Source: Candidatus Lariskella endosymbiont of Epinotia ramella
GTDB lineage: Bacteria > Pseudomonadota > Alphaproteobacteria > Rickettsiales > Midichloriaceae
Assembly: GCF_964019805.1 (NCBI RefSeq)
Contig: NZ_OZ026472.1
Coordinates: 1,528,872-1,592,871, forward strand
Direction of reading: 5' to 3'
Length of the DNA: 64,000 nucleotides
Part shown: in pieces, positions 18,672-27,995 of the stretch
How positions within the stretch are numbered: position 1 is the stretch's first letter
How the letters are laid out: every line of letters begins with the position of its first letter
Notes under the pieces: generated by a model
What the model saw: only the letters and a program-made list of their open reading frames with translations
Told to the model about the DNA's origin: nothing
Databases searched by the model: none
Position numbers and translations under genes: made by a program

Positions 18672-18716
18672 GCAAAATATCAAGAAACAATACTATTTCA
18701 GGCGAGGTAAAAGAAT

Positions 18717-19013
18717 ATGAAAATCAAAGTGAGACCATTGCACGATAAGCTGCTTGTGCAAAGAGTTGAGCAGGAAACTAAGACTGCTGGTGGAATAATC
18801 ATCCCAGACACAGCTCAAGAAAAACCTATGCAAGGGAAGGTGTGTGCTGTTGGAAGTGGTACTAGAGATGAATCAGGTAAAATTCATCCGCTAGATGTGA
18901 AGGTCGGAGATAAAGTTTTGTTCGCTAAATGGGGCGGAACAGAGATAAAGATCGACGGAGTTGAGTATCTTGTACTCAAAGAGTCAGATGTGCTTGCTAT
19001 TATTGAAGAGTAA
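18717..19013 (+). CDS. groES: Co-chaperonin GroES
   Basis: The heptameric lid of the GroEL folding chamber. The 98-residue protein has the N-terminal [17 protein letters not shown], the mobile loop ([16 protein letters not shown], residues about 22-37) with its IIIP hydrophobic anchor, and the closing segment [17 protein letters not shown] lies nine bases before the ATG, a good ribosome binding site. groEL follows after 87 bp, the standard bicistronic arrangement. Confidence 0.98.
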   Translation: MKIKVRPLHDKLLVQRVEQETKTAGGIIIPDTAQEKPMQGKVCAVGSGTRDESGKIHPLDVKVGDKVLFAKWGGTEIKIDGVEYLVLKESDVLAIIEE

Positions 19014-19100
19014 TTTACAAGTTTTTGACTAAATTTTGCCACAATTGTGGTGTAGAAGACTTAGATGGTAAAAATAACTACTTTGTATTTAGGATAAAAT

Positions 19101-20741
19101 ATGGCTGGAAAAATCATAATGAAAGGAGCTGAGGCTCGTGATAAAATTTTAAGAGGAATAGAGACGGCATATGAGGCTGTTGGTGCAACTCTTGGTCCGA
19201 AAGGACGTGATGTCATTATAGAGAAATCTTTTGGTGCTCCAAAGATTACAAAAGATGGTGTAAGTGTTGCAAAAGAAATTGAGCTTTTGGATAAAGTTGA
19301 AAATATGGGAGCTCAGATCTTAAAAGAGGCAGCTAGCAAAGCAAATGACAATGCTGGAGATGGAACAACTACAACCGTTGTACTAGCTAGGTCAATTGCT
19401 AAAAACGGTATTAAAGCTGTTGCAGCTGGTATGAATCCAATGGATTTAAAACGTGGTATAGATATAGCATCTAAAGTAATCATAGAAGAGATCAAAAAAG
19501 TTTCAAAAGCTATAGCATCTTCTGAGGAAGTTGAACAAGTTGCTACTATCTCTGCAAATGGAGATCATGACATTGGCAAAAAGTTAGCAGAAGCATTTAA
19601 AAAAGTTGGCAAAGACGGCGTAGTAACAGTTGAAGAAGCAAACAGAAGTGATGAATTTGAAGTAGATGTTGTTGAGGGTATGAGCTTCGATAGAGGATAT
19701 CTCTCTCCTTACTTTGTCACAAATGCGGAAAAAATGACATGCGAACTTGATAATCCTTATATTCTAACATTTGAGAAAAAAATTAGTAATATACAGCAAA
19801 TGGTTCCACTACTTGAATCTGTAGTGCAAACAGGTAAGCCGCTGTTAATTATAGCTGAAGATGTGGAAGGAGAAGCACTTGCAACGTTAATTGTCAATAA
19901 GTTGCGTGTTGGCTTGAAGGTGGCTGCTGTAAAAGCTCCTGGCTTTGGGGACAGAAGAAAATCTATGCTTGAGGATATAGCATTATTGACAGGTGGTCAG
20001 TTGATCAGCGAAGACCTAGGAATCAAGCTTGAGAATGTTTCATTAGCACATCTTGGTTCTGCAAAAAGGGTAGTCATTACTAAAGATGATACGACTATAG
20101 TAGATGGTTCAGGCAAAAAAGAGCAAATAGATGAACGTCGTCAGCAAATTAAAACTCAAATCGCTGATACAAAATCTGACTATGACAAAGAAAAACTACA
20201 AGAAAGACTTGCTAAGCTTTCTGGTGGTGTTGCAGTGCTTAAGGTAGGCGGAGTTACAGAAGTAGAAGTTAAAGAGAAAAAAGATAGAGTAGAGGATGCG
20301 TATCACGCAACTAAGGCTGCTATCGCAGAAGGAATAGTCCCTGGAGGCGGGTGTACTTTACTTTATGCATCAAAAGCTTTAGATGGAATAAAAGGAAAAA
20401 ATGCTGATGAAGATGCTGGTATTGATATTGTGAGAAAGGCACTTTCATCTCCTATACACAAGATCTTGGAAAACGCTGGTATTGATTCAGGGTTGATAGT
20501 TGCAAGGCTTTTAGAAGCGAGTGACAACAAAAAGATCTTTGATGCGCAAAATATGCAGGTAGTTGATGCTTATCAAGCTGGGATTATCGACCCAACAAAA
20601 GTTGTCAGAAGTGCTCTGCAAAGTGCAGTTTCGGTTGCAGGTTTGTTGATTACAACAGAAGCTGTAATTTTTGAGAAAGCTGAAAAGAAACCTGCCGCTC
20701 CTATGCATGGGCATGGTGGTATGGATGATATGGGCTTTTAA
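19101..20741 (+). CDS. groEL: Chaperonin GroEL
   Basis: The 546-residue chaperonin subunit that forms double heptamer rings and folds proteins with GroES. The ATP-binding [13 protein letters not shown] segment near residue 87 and the [18 protein letters not shown] block of the apical domain are visible. So is the C-terminal equatorial [20 protein letters not shown]. The tail ends [11 protein letters not shown] rather than with long GGM repeats. AGGA precedes the ATG. The hairpin at 20793-20842 may end the transcript. Confidence 0.99.
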   Translation: MAGKIIMKGAEARDKILRGIETAYEAVGATLGPKGRDVIIEKSFGAPKITKDGVSVAKEIELLDKVENMGAQILKEAASKANDNAGDGTTTTVVLARSIAKNGIKAVAAGMNPMDLKRGIDIASKVIIEEIKKVSKAIASSEEVEQVATISANGDHDIGKKLAEAFKKVGKDGVVTVEEANRSDEFEVDVVEGMSFDRGYLSPYFVTNAEKMTCELDNPYILTFEKKISNIQQMVPLLESVVQTGKPLLIIAEDVEGEALATLIVNKLRVGLKVAAVKAPGFGDRRKSMLEDIALLTGGQLISEDLGIKLENVSLAHLGSAKRVVITKDDTTIVDGSGKKEQIDERRQQIKTQIADTKSDYDKEKLQERLAKLSGGVAVLKVGGVTEVEVKEKKDRVEDAYHATKAAIAEGIVPGGGCTLLYASKALDGIKGKNADEDAGIDIVRKALSSPIHKILENAGIDSGLIVARLLEASDNKKIFDAQNMQVVDAYQAGIIDPTKVVRSALQSAVSVAGLLITTEAVIFEKAEKKPAAPMHGHGGMDDMGF

Positions 20742-20792
20742 GTTTAGCCAATTGAAACATACTCATAAAAAGCTCAGTTTTTTATAAATTTA

Positions 20793-20842
20793 AGACGCAA
20801 CTATAGACGATGGCTTCCTTTATTCTAGGGAGCTTTGCGTCT
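20793..20842 (+). terminator. Nested hairpin after groEL
   Basis: Outer arms AGACGCAA and TTGCGTCT enclose an inner 8-bp stem GGCTTCCT/AGGGAGCT with a 7-nt loop. It lies 52 bp after the groEL stop. The T-run that follows is weak, so termination efficiency is uncertain. Confidence 0.4.
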
Positions 20843-20865
20843 ATATGTTATTGTTGTTAACAAAA

Positions 20866-21160
20866 TGCACGTTCAAGGATTTTGAAGGCATAATTTTTTA
20901 GAGCGCCAGTTAATTTCTGTGAATACTTTTATAGTCAAGGAAGTTGGAGATATTACATATTTCAAGCAAAATTTACGGTATACTAGAAAGCGTAGAAATA
21001 TGGAGTAAGGACATAAATTTTAGCTTTAAACTTAAAAGCCATATATCAGTCTATAACATCTTTAACTTCCCTGATTATATATATTTGCGAAGAAATTAAC
21101 GAAATGTATTGAAAAATTAGGCAAAAAAGGTCTGCGCAATTGGATTTGCCGGTTTGTCGC
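20866..21160 (+). repeat. Repeat family B copy interrupted by a second element
   Basis: The left part (20866-20935, CGCCAGTTAATTTCTGTG) and right part (about 21072-21160, TTGCGAAGAAATTAACG) together make a B copy. Between them lies about 135 bp bounded by GGAAGTTGGAGAT (20939-20951) and its near-inverse ATCTTTAACTTCC (21058-21070). The insert therefore looks like a small inverted-repeat element nested in B. Confidence 0.65.
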
Positions 21161-21182
21161 AGGTCTATATCAGAAAATCAGT

Positions 21183-21281
21183 GCATGGCATTTTTAAAAG
21201 CTAATCTTTGTACATTGAACTTGCCACAAAAATTTATTTGTGCAGTAAATCGATTTTTGAAAGACAGACTGCTTAAGTTGC
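21183..21281 (+). repeat. Interspersed repeat family A, hairpin half only
   Basis: Contains AAAGCTAATCTTTGTACATT and the imperfect hairpin AAAAATTTATTTG...TAAATCGATTTTT, then AGACAGACT. The CCTTATGGATTTTG half is missing. Confidence 0.65.
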
Positions 21282-21516
21282 TGATTATAGCTAAAACACT
21301 ATAAAGTAGGAATGACAAGCGAGCATTTAGAATAAAAATTTATTCGTCTGGACTCCGTAATATAGCTGCTATTTCAGGTAAAAAGCTGACTTCAAATTTA
21401 TCCAAAAGACAAAGTTTGACATGACTTTTTATGCTGCTTTAGCTGATATTTTATAATCAGCAATTCGCGTTAAAGTATCAGTCTTTGTTGTTCATATCTC
21501 AAGTATTAGGAGATTT

Positions 21517-22809
21517 ATGGTTAAGATGCCGCATTGGCCAATTCCTTATGGAAAAAGCGTCATTGACCTTGAGTTATGGAGGATTAAAGCTCTTTTATCA
21601 AAACTTGGTGAGCCACAAAAAAAAATTCCACATGTAATACATGTTGCTGGAACTAATGGAAAAGGATCAACTATAGCATATTTAAAGGCAATATTTGAAT
21701 CTGCTGGATATTCAGTGCATCGTTATACATCGCCACATTTAGTAAGGTTCAATGAACGTATAGTAATAGCTGGCAAAGAAATCGAAGACGAATTTCTTTA
21801 CCAAATCGCAGAAGAATGTAGATTTGCCGCTGGTGATCTTGAGTTGACCTTTTTTGAAGGCACGACTGCAATGGCATTTCTTGCTTTCTCCAAGATTGAA
21901 GCTGACGTAGTCCTGTTAGAAGTTGGTCTAGGTGGAAGGTTAGATGCAACAAATGTAATAGAATCTCCGCTTCTCTCTGTAATCACGCCGATATCAATAG
22001 ATCATACAGAATACCTTGGTTATGATTTATGTCAGATAGCATCCGAAAAAGCTGGGATTATAAAACAAGGTTCATTATGCACAGTAATTGGTTGGCAAGA
22101 AGAACATGTTCTTGAACTATTACATAATTGCTGCATGCTGCGTCAAGTCCCATCTTTTGTTTGCAGACAAAATTGGAATTTTCAGAAGACAGCAAATGGT
22201 TTTTTGTTTATTACGCATGATAATATACTAGAATTACCAAATCCCTCTCTTCAGGGAATACATCAAATAATGAATGCTGCTTGCGCAGTTGCCGCTGTAC
22301 AACAATTAAGCAACATTTACACTATTTCAATTGAAAATATTAGAAACGGTATAGAAAATACTTCATGGCCTGCAAGGATGCAGCTCGTGCAAAGCGGAGT
22401 GCTGCATTCTCTTATTCCTCAAGGTTCTGAACTTTGGGTTGACGGTGCTCATAATGTAGGTGGTGCTCAAATGCTTGCACTAAGCATTGCGCAGTTAGAT
22501 GAACAAGATAAATTACTCTATCTAATAAATGGCAGAACTAAGCAAAGGGATATAGAGGGGTTTTTAGCACCCTTTTTAGGATGTGTTGAAATGTTATGTG
22601 CTGTTAAAGTTATATCAGAACCTTTAAGCGAATCAGCTAAAAACATAGCACTTGTATCAGAAAAGATGGGCTTCAGGGCAAAGGAATGTGAAGGTTTAAG
22701 GCATGCTATTGATTTAATCACAAAAGATGCAGGAAATAGGAATTTCAGAATACTTGTATGTGGGTCATTATACCTAGCAGCTGATCTCTTAGCTGAAAAT
22801 GTTATATGA
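21517..22809 (+). CDS. folC: Folylpolyglutamate synthase / dihydrofolate synthase
   Basis: A Mur-ligase-type ATP enzyme that adds glutamate to dihydropteroate and/or folates (cytosol). It has the P-loop VAGTNGKGSTIAYL (about residues 43-56), the SPHLVRFNERIVI segment, LLEVGLGGRLDATNVI with the metal-binding residues, SIDHTEYLG, and the C-terminal domain starting near SWPARMQLV with WVDGAHNVGG. Length 430 is typical. An AGGAG stands five bases before the ATG. It is alone between repeat-rich gaps and convergent with obgE. No other folate gene is in the window, so whether it uses dihydropteroate or imported folate is open. Confidence 0.95.
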   Translation: MVKMPHWPIPYGKSVIDLELWRIKALLSKLGEPQKKIPHVIHVAGTNGKGSTIAYLKAIFESAGYSVHRYTSPHLVRFNERIVIAGKEIEDEFLYQIAEECRFAAGDLELTFFEGTTAMAFLAFSKIEADVVLLEVGLGGRLDATNVIESPLLSVITPISIDHTEYLGYDLCQIASEKAGIIKQGSLCTVIGWQEEHVLELLHNCCMLRQVPSFVCRQNWNFQKTANGFLFITHDNILELPNPSLQGIHQIMNAACAVAAVQQLSNIYTISIENIRNGIENTSWPARMQLVQSGVLHSLIPQGSELWVDGAHNVGGAQMLALSIAQLDEQDKLLYLINGRTKQRDIEGFLAPFLGCVEMLCAVKVISEPLSESAKNIALVSEKMGFRAKECEGLRHAIDLITKDAGNRNFRILVCGSLYLAADLLAENVI

Positions 22810-22857
22810 AAATAGCGGTTGCAATATCTCATGTATCGCAACAATCATTGGTCTATA

Positions 22858-22945
22858 CACCAAAAATTTATATACGCAAACAAATCAATTTTTGTGGAGA
22901 AGTGAAATGTGCAAAAATTAGCCCTTAGATCGGCCGGCATTGTTG
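22858..22945 (-). repeat. Repeat A hairpin half plus shared flank
   Basis: AAAAATTTATATACGC...AATCAATTTTTGTGGAG is almost identical over about 65 bp to 41700-41765, and both are followed by a CGG.GGCATTGT.GCAT motif. It is a fragment of family A. Confidence 0.65.
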
Positions 22946-23219
22946 CATAATACATATCCTTTAGTTTATCGCTAAATAGATCAGCTAAATAAACTAACAA
23001 AGCTGGTATTTCAATAGCAAATAAACACAAGATACACAACTGGTCGGAATATAACACAAATTTAGTAAATAGAGGTAATATTTATCTTGTATTTGAGCAA
23101 GAAAGGGATGTGTTGATCAAGTATTGTGGCAAAGGAAGGATTCGGAAATACTTGTGATGATATAATTATCATGTGCCATCAGATCAAATATTTGTTTAAA
23201 TTACCTTATAGACAGACTG

Positions 23220-23249
23220 GGATTGTTGCACTTCGTTTTAGAATGCAAG
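23220..23249. repeat. 30-bp sequence shared with 42053-42082
   Basis: Starts GGATTGTTGCACTTCG and ends AGAATGCAAG, identical in both places. It resembles the terminus of an insertion sequence (IS30-like ends came to mind), but no transposase is attached here. It lies 47 bp after the end of obgE. Confidence 0.5.
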
Positions 23250-23295
23250 GGACTGACCATCTAAATCTAAAAGCTAGAATTTTAACCCCATCAAA

Positions 23296-24285
23296 CTAAC
23301 TTATAGACAATACTTTAAACAGCTGCATTATTATATGCTCTACTCCTGCTCTTGTTGCTCCAGAACAAGTAAGTACTTGTTTGTTTGTATGTGAGCTTAA
23401 TATAGATGTCTTCTCCTCTAGATCTTGTGGTGTAACTAAATCACTTTTACTTAGTACTATAACTTCGAGCTTATTGCACAGCTCTTCCTTATACGAATTT
23501 AACTCATTATGTACGGTTTGATAGCTTAGCAAAACATCCTGTCCAGTAGCATCTACCATATGTAACAAAACTCTGCAACGTTCAATGTGCTTTAAAAATC
23601 TATGACCAAGACCATGTCCTTGACTTGCCCCTTCTATGAGCCCTGGAAGGTCAGCGATGACAAACTCCCTATGGTTCGCTCTGACAACACCAAGTTGCGG
23701 CCGCAGAGTTGTAAATGGATAATCTGCCACTTTTGGCCTTGCAGATGTAACAACTGATAAAAATGTCGACTTACCAGCATTTGGCAGGCCTAGTAACCCA
23801 ACATCAGAAAGTAATTTCAACTTCAGCCATACCCACAGCTCATCCCCATCTTTGCCAAGAGTAGTTCTTCTCGGCGCTCTATTTACGGAACTTTTAAATG
23901 TGTGATTACCTCGGCCTCCATCTCCTCCTTTAGCTATGACGACTTCCTGTCCCACTTCTATCATGTCATGCAACAGAACGGCACCTGACTCATCCAACAC
24001 TTGAGTCCCTACAGGAATATCTATCAACATAGTTTCGCCAGAAGCCCCTGTACATTTTGCCCCAGCTCCACTGCTACCACTTTGAGCTTTGAAGTGTTGC
24101 TTATAACGAAAATCTATGAGTGTATTTAAGTGATCAACCGCTCTTAGCACTATATCACCGCCTATCCCACCATTACCACCGTCGGGCCCACCAAATTCTA
24201 TAAACTTCTCTCTGCGAAAACTCATTGCTCCATCTCCGCCCTTCCCGGCCTTAAGATAAATCTTCGCTTCATCAATAAAATGCAT
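23296..24285 (-). CDS. obgE: GTPase Obg/CgtA
   Basis: An essential GTPase linked to 50S ribosome assembly and stress control. Parts in order: the glycine-rich Obg fold (residues 1-158, with KAGKGGDGAMSFRREKF and GGPDGGNGGIGGD), then the G domain with the G1 loop GLPNAGKST (about 165-173), the G2/G3 region DYPFTTLRPQLG and DLPGLIEGAS, and G4 LSKSD. The 329-residue length lacks the long C-terminal OCT extension. It begins 13 bp after nuoB, so the two are probably cotranscribed, an uncommon pairing. Confidence 0.96.
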   Translation of the reverse strand: MHFIDEAKIYLKAGKGGDGAMSFRREKFIEFGGPDGGNGGIGGDIVLRAVDHLNTLIDFRYKQHFKAQSGSSGAGAKCTGASGETMLIDIPVGTQVLDESGAVLLHDMIEVGQEVVIAKGGDGGRGNHTFKSSVNRAPRRTTLGKDGDELWVWLKLKLLSDVGLLGLPNAGKSTFLSVVTSARPKVADYPFTTLRPQLGVVRANHREFVIADLPGLIEGASQGHGLGHRFLKHIERCRVLLHMVDATGQDVLLSYQTVHNELNSYKEELCNKLEVIVLSKSDLVTPQDLEEKTSILSSHTNKQVLTCSGATRAGVEHIIMQLFKVLSIS

Positions 24286-24298
24286 CTAAATCTAACTT

Positions 24299-24835
24299 CT
24301 ATCTGTATATTGCTTTTCCTGTACGTTTTATCTTGCGTTGTAATACAAGCAGACCATACATTAATGCCTCTGCAGTAGGCGGACACCCTGGTACATACAC
24401 ATCAACAGGGACTATTCGATCACAGCCTCTCACAACAGAATATGAATAATGGTAATAGCCACCACCATTTGCACAGCTTCCCATAGATAAGACCCACCTA
24501 GGCTCTGGCATCTGATCATAAACCCTCCGCAAAGCTGCAGCCATTTTGTTAGTCAGAGTCCCAGCTACTATCATTACATCAGACTGCCTCGGACTCGGTC
24601 TAAAAAGCATGCCAAACCTATCCATATCGTATCTGCTAGCTGCAGCATGCATCATTTCAACTGCACAACAAGCAAGTCCAAATGTCATGGGCCAAAGTGA
24701 ACCAGTCCTCGCCCAATTAATTAAATCATCAAGCTTCGCTGTTAAAAACCCCTTATTCTTTATTTCATCCCCAACATTGCTGAGCAATATATCTTGGTTC
24801 TGGTTAATAACTGGGTAATGGTTATGCGAAATCAT
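24299..24835 (-). CDS. nuoB: NADH-quinone oxidoreductase subunit B
   Basis: The complex I subunit that carries iron-sulfur cluster N2, next to the quinone site at the membrane interface. The four ligand positions are present: adjacent cysteines C56-C57 in [12 protein letters not shown]121 in MGSCANGGG, and C151 in VPGCPPT. Length 178 is normal. nuoA lies upstream on the same strand but is separated by 587 bp containing repeats D and B. obgE follows after 13 bp instead of nuoC. The subunit itself looks intact. Confidence 0.97.
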   Translation of the reverse strand: MISHNHYPVINQNQDILLSNVGDEIKNKGFLTAKLDDLINWARTGSLWPMTFGLACCAVEMMHAAASRYDMDRFGMLFRPSPRQSDVMIVAGTLTNKMAAALRRVYDQMPEPRWVLSMGSCANGGGYYHYSYSVVRGCDRIVPVDVYVPGCPPTAEALMYGLLVLQRKIKRTGKAIYR

Positions 24836-25061
24836 ACTATGTAATGAACTAAAATTTCAAAATTCTTCTTTGCGCAGTCAGTCTAAGCCATGATGATATA
24901 AAAACTGCGCTATTGTCATTATACATCAAATTCAAAAGCTAATGAATATAAACTAATGCTAGTTGCCAATTATTTTAATTCGCCTAAATATAGCACTGTT
25001 AACTGTGCTATTGCTAAAAAATCTGCTATACACTCGTGTTATTAATCGGAAACTGACGTTA

Positions 25062-25222
25062 TACTAATTCCCACAAATAACAGAATATATGGGCAAGTAT
25101 TTTTTAGAAAAATTAGCATGAGATCTGAGTCATCTATACTAGAAGTCCAGCGGCGAAGGGCGCACTTAAATTTTCAAAAAAGATTACATTCAGATGTGCT
25201 GTTATTTGCGGGAGTTGGTATT
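25062..25222 (-). repeat. Interspersed repeat family D, full-length copy
   Basis: About 160 bp with inverted ends CCCACAAATAACAG (left) and CTGTTATTTGCGGG (right). The outer part of the right end reads GAGTTGGTATTA. The organisation is MITE-like. It is inserted between nuoA and nuoB. Confidence 0.65.
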
Positions 25223-25229
25223 AAACTAT

Positions 25230-25400
25230 GGCACTGCTCATCAAGCCACTTTTACAGCTCCTTTTGGCACTATTTTCCATATTACTTCCTACATTTCTTC
25301 ACAAATATATCAAAATATCTGATTCAGAAATTAACTGGCACTCTAAAAAATCATGCCATGAAAATTCTCGCACGCGCCCTTATTTGAGGACAGGGCTATA
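25230..25400 (-). repeat. Interspersed repeat family B, reverse copy
   Basis: GGCACTGCTCATCAAGCC ... TTCAGAAATTAACTGGCACT ... GCACGCGCCCTTATTTGAGG. It abuts the D copy and reaches to 22 bp from the nuoA stop. Confidence 0.75.
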
Positions 25401-25422
25401 TGCTGCGCTAAAAAACAATTAG

Positions 25423-25788
25423 CTATTCCCACTCCAGAGCTCCGCTTTTCCATTCATATATAAAGCCAACAGCAAGCACAACAAGAAATATCATCATAGA
25501 GATAAAGCCATACATCCCAATCGCTTTCAAACTAATTGCCCATGGAAAGAGAAACGCAATTTCAAGGTCAAATATTACAAATAAAATAGCAACTAAATAA
25601 AATCTGATGTCAAATCTGGAACGCGGACTTGCAAATGCCTCAAAACCACATTCATAAGCAGATACCTTATCTGAGTACGACTTTGCGCGATTTGTAATAA
25701 ATGGCAGTACCACTAAAATAAACGCAAGACCAAAAGCAATCGCCATAAATATAAGAATGGAAAGATACCCTTGTAAATAATCAGACAT
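25423..25788 (-). CDS. nuoA: NADH-quinone oxidoreductase subunit A
   Basis: A small three-helix membrane subunit of complex I. It has the conserved KVSAYECGFEAF motif after helix 1 (about 42-53), then RFDIRFYLVAILFVIFDLEIAFLFPW with its conserved acidic residues (about 58-83), and a third helix. The 121-residue length is usual. It is separated from nuoB by two interspersed repeats rather than the few bases normally seen. Confidence 0.96.
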   Translation of the reverse strand: MSDYLQGYLSILIFMAIAFGLAFILVVLPFITNRAKSYSDKVSAYECGFEAFASPRSRFDIRFYLVAILFVIFDLEIAFLFPWAISLKAIGMYGFISMMIFLVVLAVGFIYEWKSGALEWE

Positions 25789-26035
25789 ATAGAGTTACAA
25801 AAATTGGTTAGTGTTGAAGCAAAGATATAGTGTCACATGCAGTTTAGCTTCTTGTTTCTTATTTGCAAAGAGATGTTTTTGCTACACACTTCATAAAGAT
25901 GTACGAAAATTCAATGATTTTTGCAGGATGGACATGTTACTGCAGCTATGGCAGCACCTACCATCTTAGTTTTTTCCAGCTCCTCGAAGTTTCACTTCAT
26001 ATGTGCGTAAGTTAAACAGCCTATATGTCAAAAAT

Positions 26036-26230
26036 TGCTTTGCTGCGCAAATAAATTTTTGCGGCAAATTAAATGTACAAAAATTAGCTTTAGACCACGC
26101 CATGGCTAATTTTCGGATATATAATTTGTCCTGTGCCTAGCAAATACTACTTAACAAAATCCATAAGATTTTTGGCAATTTTGCCATTTTTTTCTGCTGG
26201 ACTTTCGGTGCAGCACAATTGCTCGCAGAT
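26036..26230 (-). repeat. Interspersed repeat family A, reverse copy
   Basis: Hairpin half CAAAAATTGCTTTGC...GCAAATAAATTTTTG, then GCTAATTTTCGGATATATAA, the core CAAAATCCATAAG and the end TCTGCTGGACTTTCGGTG. It is preceded by a family C-like segment (25970-26030). Confidence 0.75.
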
Positions 26231-26315
26231 CAAGATAAATCCCATGTTCATTAGAGTTACAGGCGACTAAATCATAACTCATTATTTAACCTTAGCTAAC
26301 ATGAAATAAGCTTGT

Positions 26316-26744
26316 TTACTTTTTGTTTTTATGCTTGATAGCAAATAACAAAATTAAAATAGATAATGCCAAATATGGCGCAATCCAAAGTATTATATTT
26401 GCCATCGAAAAAGATGGCTGAAACACTATCTCTTCGCCATACTTTTTCCTTAAGAACTCGATTATTTCATCATCACCTTTACCAGACCTTATCTTTGCTT
26501 TTATAAAAGTGCGCACAGTACTTGCAAATTCTGTTCTAGATTCTTTTATAGATTCTCCAGCACATACCATACATTTGACTAGCGAAAACAGCCTTTCTTC
26601 ACGCTTTTTGAATGTATCTTCTAAGTTTGTATTACTTGATTCCTGTTCCTTTGATGTATATATAGCGATTTTACTATGTTCCACATCTGAATATGGAGTA
26701 GTGGAATATAATAAAGCCAATGATAATACGATTTTTGCTATCAT
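26316..26744 (-). CDS. ccmH: Cytochrome c-type biogenesis protein CcmH
   Basis: A periplasmic thiol reductase that presents apocytochrome c to the haem ligase of the Ccm system. The protein has an N-terminal signal/anchor helix (residues 1-15) and the redox motif LVKCMVC (C58, C61; the family usually reads LRCPVC). Then come SIKESRTEFASTVRTFI, GKGDDEIIEFLRKKYGE and a C-terminal transmembrane helix (117-136). Length 142. The rest of the Ccm genes are not in the window, so the system is scattered. Family assignment is good despite the substituted residues between the cysteines. Confidence 0.88.
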   Translation of the reverse strand: MIAKIVLSLALLYSTTPYSDVEHSKIAIYTSKEQESSNTNLEDTFKKREERLFSLVKCMVCAGESIKESRTEFASTVRTFIKAKIRSGKGDDEIIEFLRKKYGEEIVFQPSFSMANIILWIAPYLALSILILLFAIKHKNKK

Positions 26745-26768
26745 AAATTCACATGAAGTTCATATAAA

Positions 26769-26870
26769 TTAAACTTCTTCTTCAAACTCGATTCCAGTGA
26801 AATAATCGCAAGGAACATACATAACTACAAAGCAATTGGCTGCTGGAACAGATGTTCGAAGAAGTCCATT
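26769..26870. repeat. Repeat family E (MITE-like), diverged copy
   Basis: Inverted ends AAACTTCTTCTTCAAAC and GTTCGAAGAAGTCCA, with AAAGCAATTGGCTGCTGGAA internally, as in the E copies at 27813 and 37756. Confidence 0.6.
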
Positions 26871-26900
26871 GTAAACATTACTGATAGCGCCATATACAAA

Positions 26901-27548
26901 TTATTTTTTAATTCCAATCGTCATGCCGCTATCTGTTGGAATGAACGCAGGCTCAAATAAACTTCTATCACTCAACATAGTATTAAACTCTCTCATAGCG
27001 GCTCTCATTTTTTTGCACTTTTTATCATTCTGCTTATCATTCCATACTGCATCGAAAAGCAGCGTATTATCTGCTATTATTAGCACTCCTGATCTGAGCT
27101 TTTGATATACTGCGTTTAGATAAGCTGGATATTCTGCCTTTGCTGCATCTATAAATATAGCGTCTATATTTCTCAAATCCATATCTCTCAATGCGTCGAG
27201 TGCATCTGCTCGCTGCGGCACTATTTTATTCCCAAGCATCTGAGTATTTTCAAAATTTTGCTTTGCTATAGCAAAAAAATTCTCTGACTTCTCTATTGTG
27301 TGTACTACACCACCTCTTGGTAATATCTGTGCAATCCCTATTGTAGAGGCCCCAACAAAAGTACCTATTTCAAGTATTTGCTCTGCCCCAGAAATCTTTA
27401 TTATCACAGAAAGCAATTGCAACTCTGACTTGCTAAGCTGCATATGTCTCAAGTGCTTGGGCGCACTTTGTCTAACTTTTTCTAACAACTCGTCTTCTGT
27501 TCCAAACAGAGTGTTTATATACTGTAATTTTTGATAATCTGCTTGCAT
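26901..27548 (-). CDS. Class I SAM-dependent O-methyltransferase
   Basis: A Rossmann-fold methyltransferase of the catechol/caffeoyl-CoA O-methyltransferase type. Motif I is ILEIGTFVGASTIGIA, the acidic residue for SAM is in VVHTIEKSE, motif IV is IDAIFIDAAKAEYPAYL, and GVLIIADNTLLFDAVW is also present. The frame is open to 27668, but the first 40 codons run back through an inserted repeat-B end (from about 27640). ATG 27548 (MQADYQKL) is therefore taken, giving about 215 residues as in the family. The natural substrate is unknown. Confidence 0.87.
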   Translation of the reverse strand: MQADYQKLQYINTLFGTEDELLEKVRQSAPKHLRHMQLSKSELQLLSVIIKISGAEQILEIGTFVGASTIGIAQILPRGGVVHTIEKSENFFAIAKQNFENTQMLGNKIVPQRADALDALRDMDLRNIDAIFIDAAKAEYPAYLNAVYQKLRSGVLIIADNTLLFDAVWNDKQNDKKCKKMRAAMREFNTMLSDRSLFEPAFIPTDSGMTIGIKK

Positions 27549-27639
27549 AGAAAAAATGATCAAAAATAAAGATAAACCAGAGATATGCTTATTTATATTG
27601 AGTTGAAGAGTATTGCAAAAATAGTTATTCCATAGACGC

Positions 27640-27795
27640 TGCGCAGACCTTTTTGGCCTGATTTTCAAGTATTAATTCGTTAATTTCCTCGCAAAAATAT
27701 ATAAAAGTATTTGAGGCAGAAATTCAACTGGCACTCTAAAAAATCATACCCTTAAAATCTTCGCATGTACACTTATGAAGGCAGAGTCATAAGAC
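27640..27795 (-). repeat. Interspersed repeat family B, reverse copy
   Basis: GCAGACCTTTTTGGCCTG ... TTCGTTAATTTCCTCG ... GAAATTCAACTGGCACTC, then CACTTATGAAGGCAG. Its left end adds an in-frame extension upstream of the O-methyltransferase start. Confidence 0.75.
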
Positions 27796-27812
27796 ATATA
27801 GCCAATTTTTAC

Positions 27813-27952
27813 TAGACTTCTTCTTCAAACACTTGTTCCAAGCAACCAATTGCTTTGTCACTCAGTGGCTTTCAATATGCTCATGCACTTCTTTGGTATA
27901 CTTGCGCTCCTTGCACTTGTCTCATTGGAGGAGAATTTGAAGAAGCAGTCTA
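27813..27952. repeat. Repeat family E (MITE-like), copy
   Basis: 140 bp with inverted ends TAGACTTCTTCTTCAAAC and ATTTGAAGAAGCAGTCTA; both outer bases are TA. It has no coding capacity. It is inserted between metK and a B copy. Confidence 0.65.
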
Positions 27953-27995
27953 TCATAGTGAATTAACAAAATTATAACACTAGCGCCTATACAAT

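Noticed and set aside
18060..18716. CIRCE-type HrcA operator before groES
   Set aside because: No TTAGCACTC-N9-GAGTGCTAA-like inverted repeat is visible; only a sigma-32/sigma-70-like promoter was found.
22845..23057. 70-codon minus-strand frame in the folC-obgE gap
   Set aside because: Its C-terminal third is the repeat A hairpin half; the hydrophobic front has no recognisable family.
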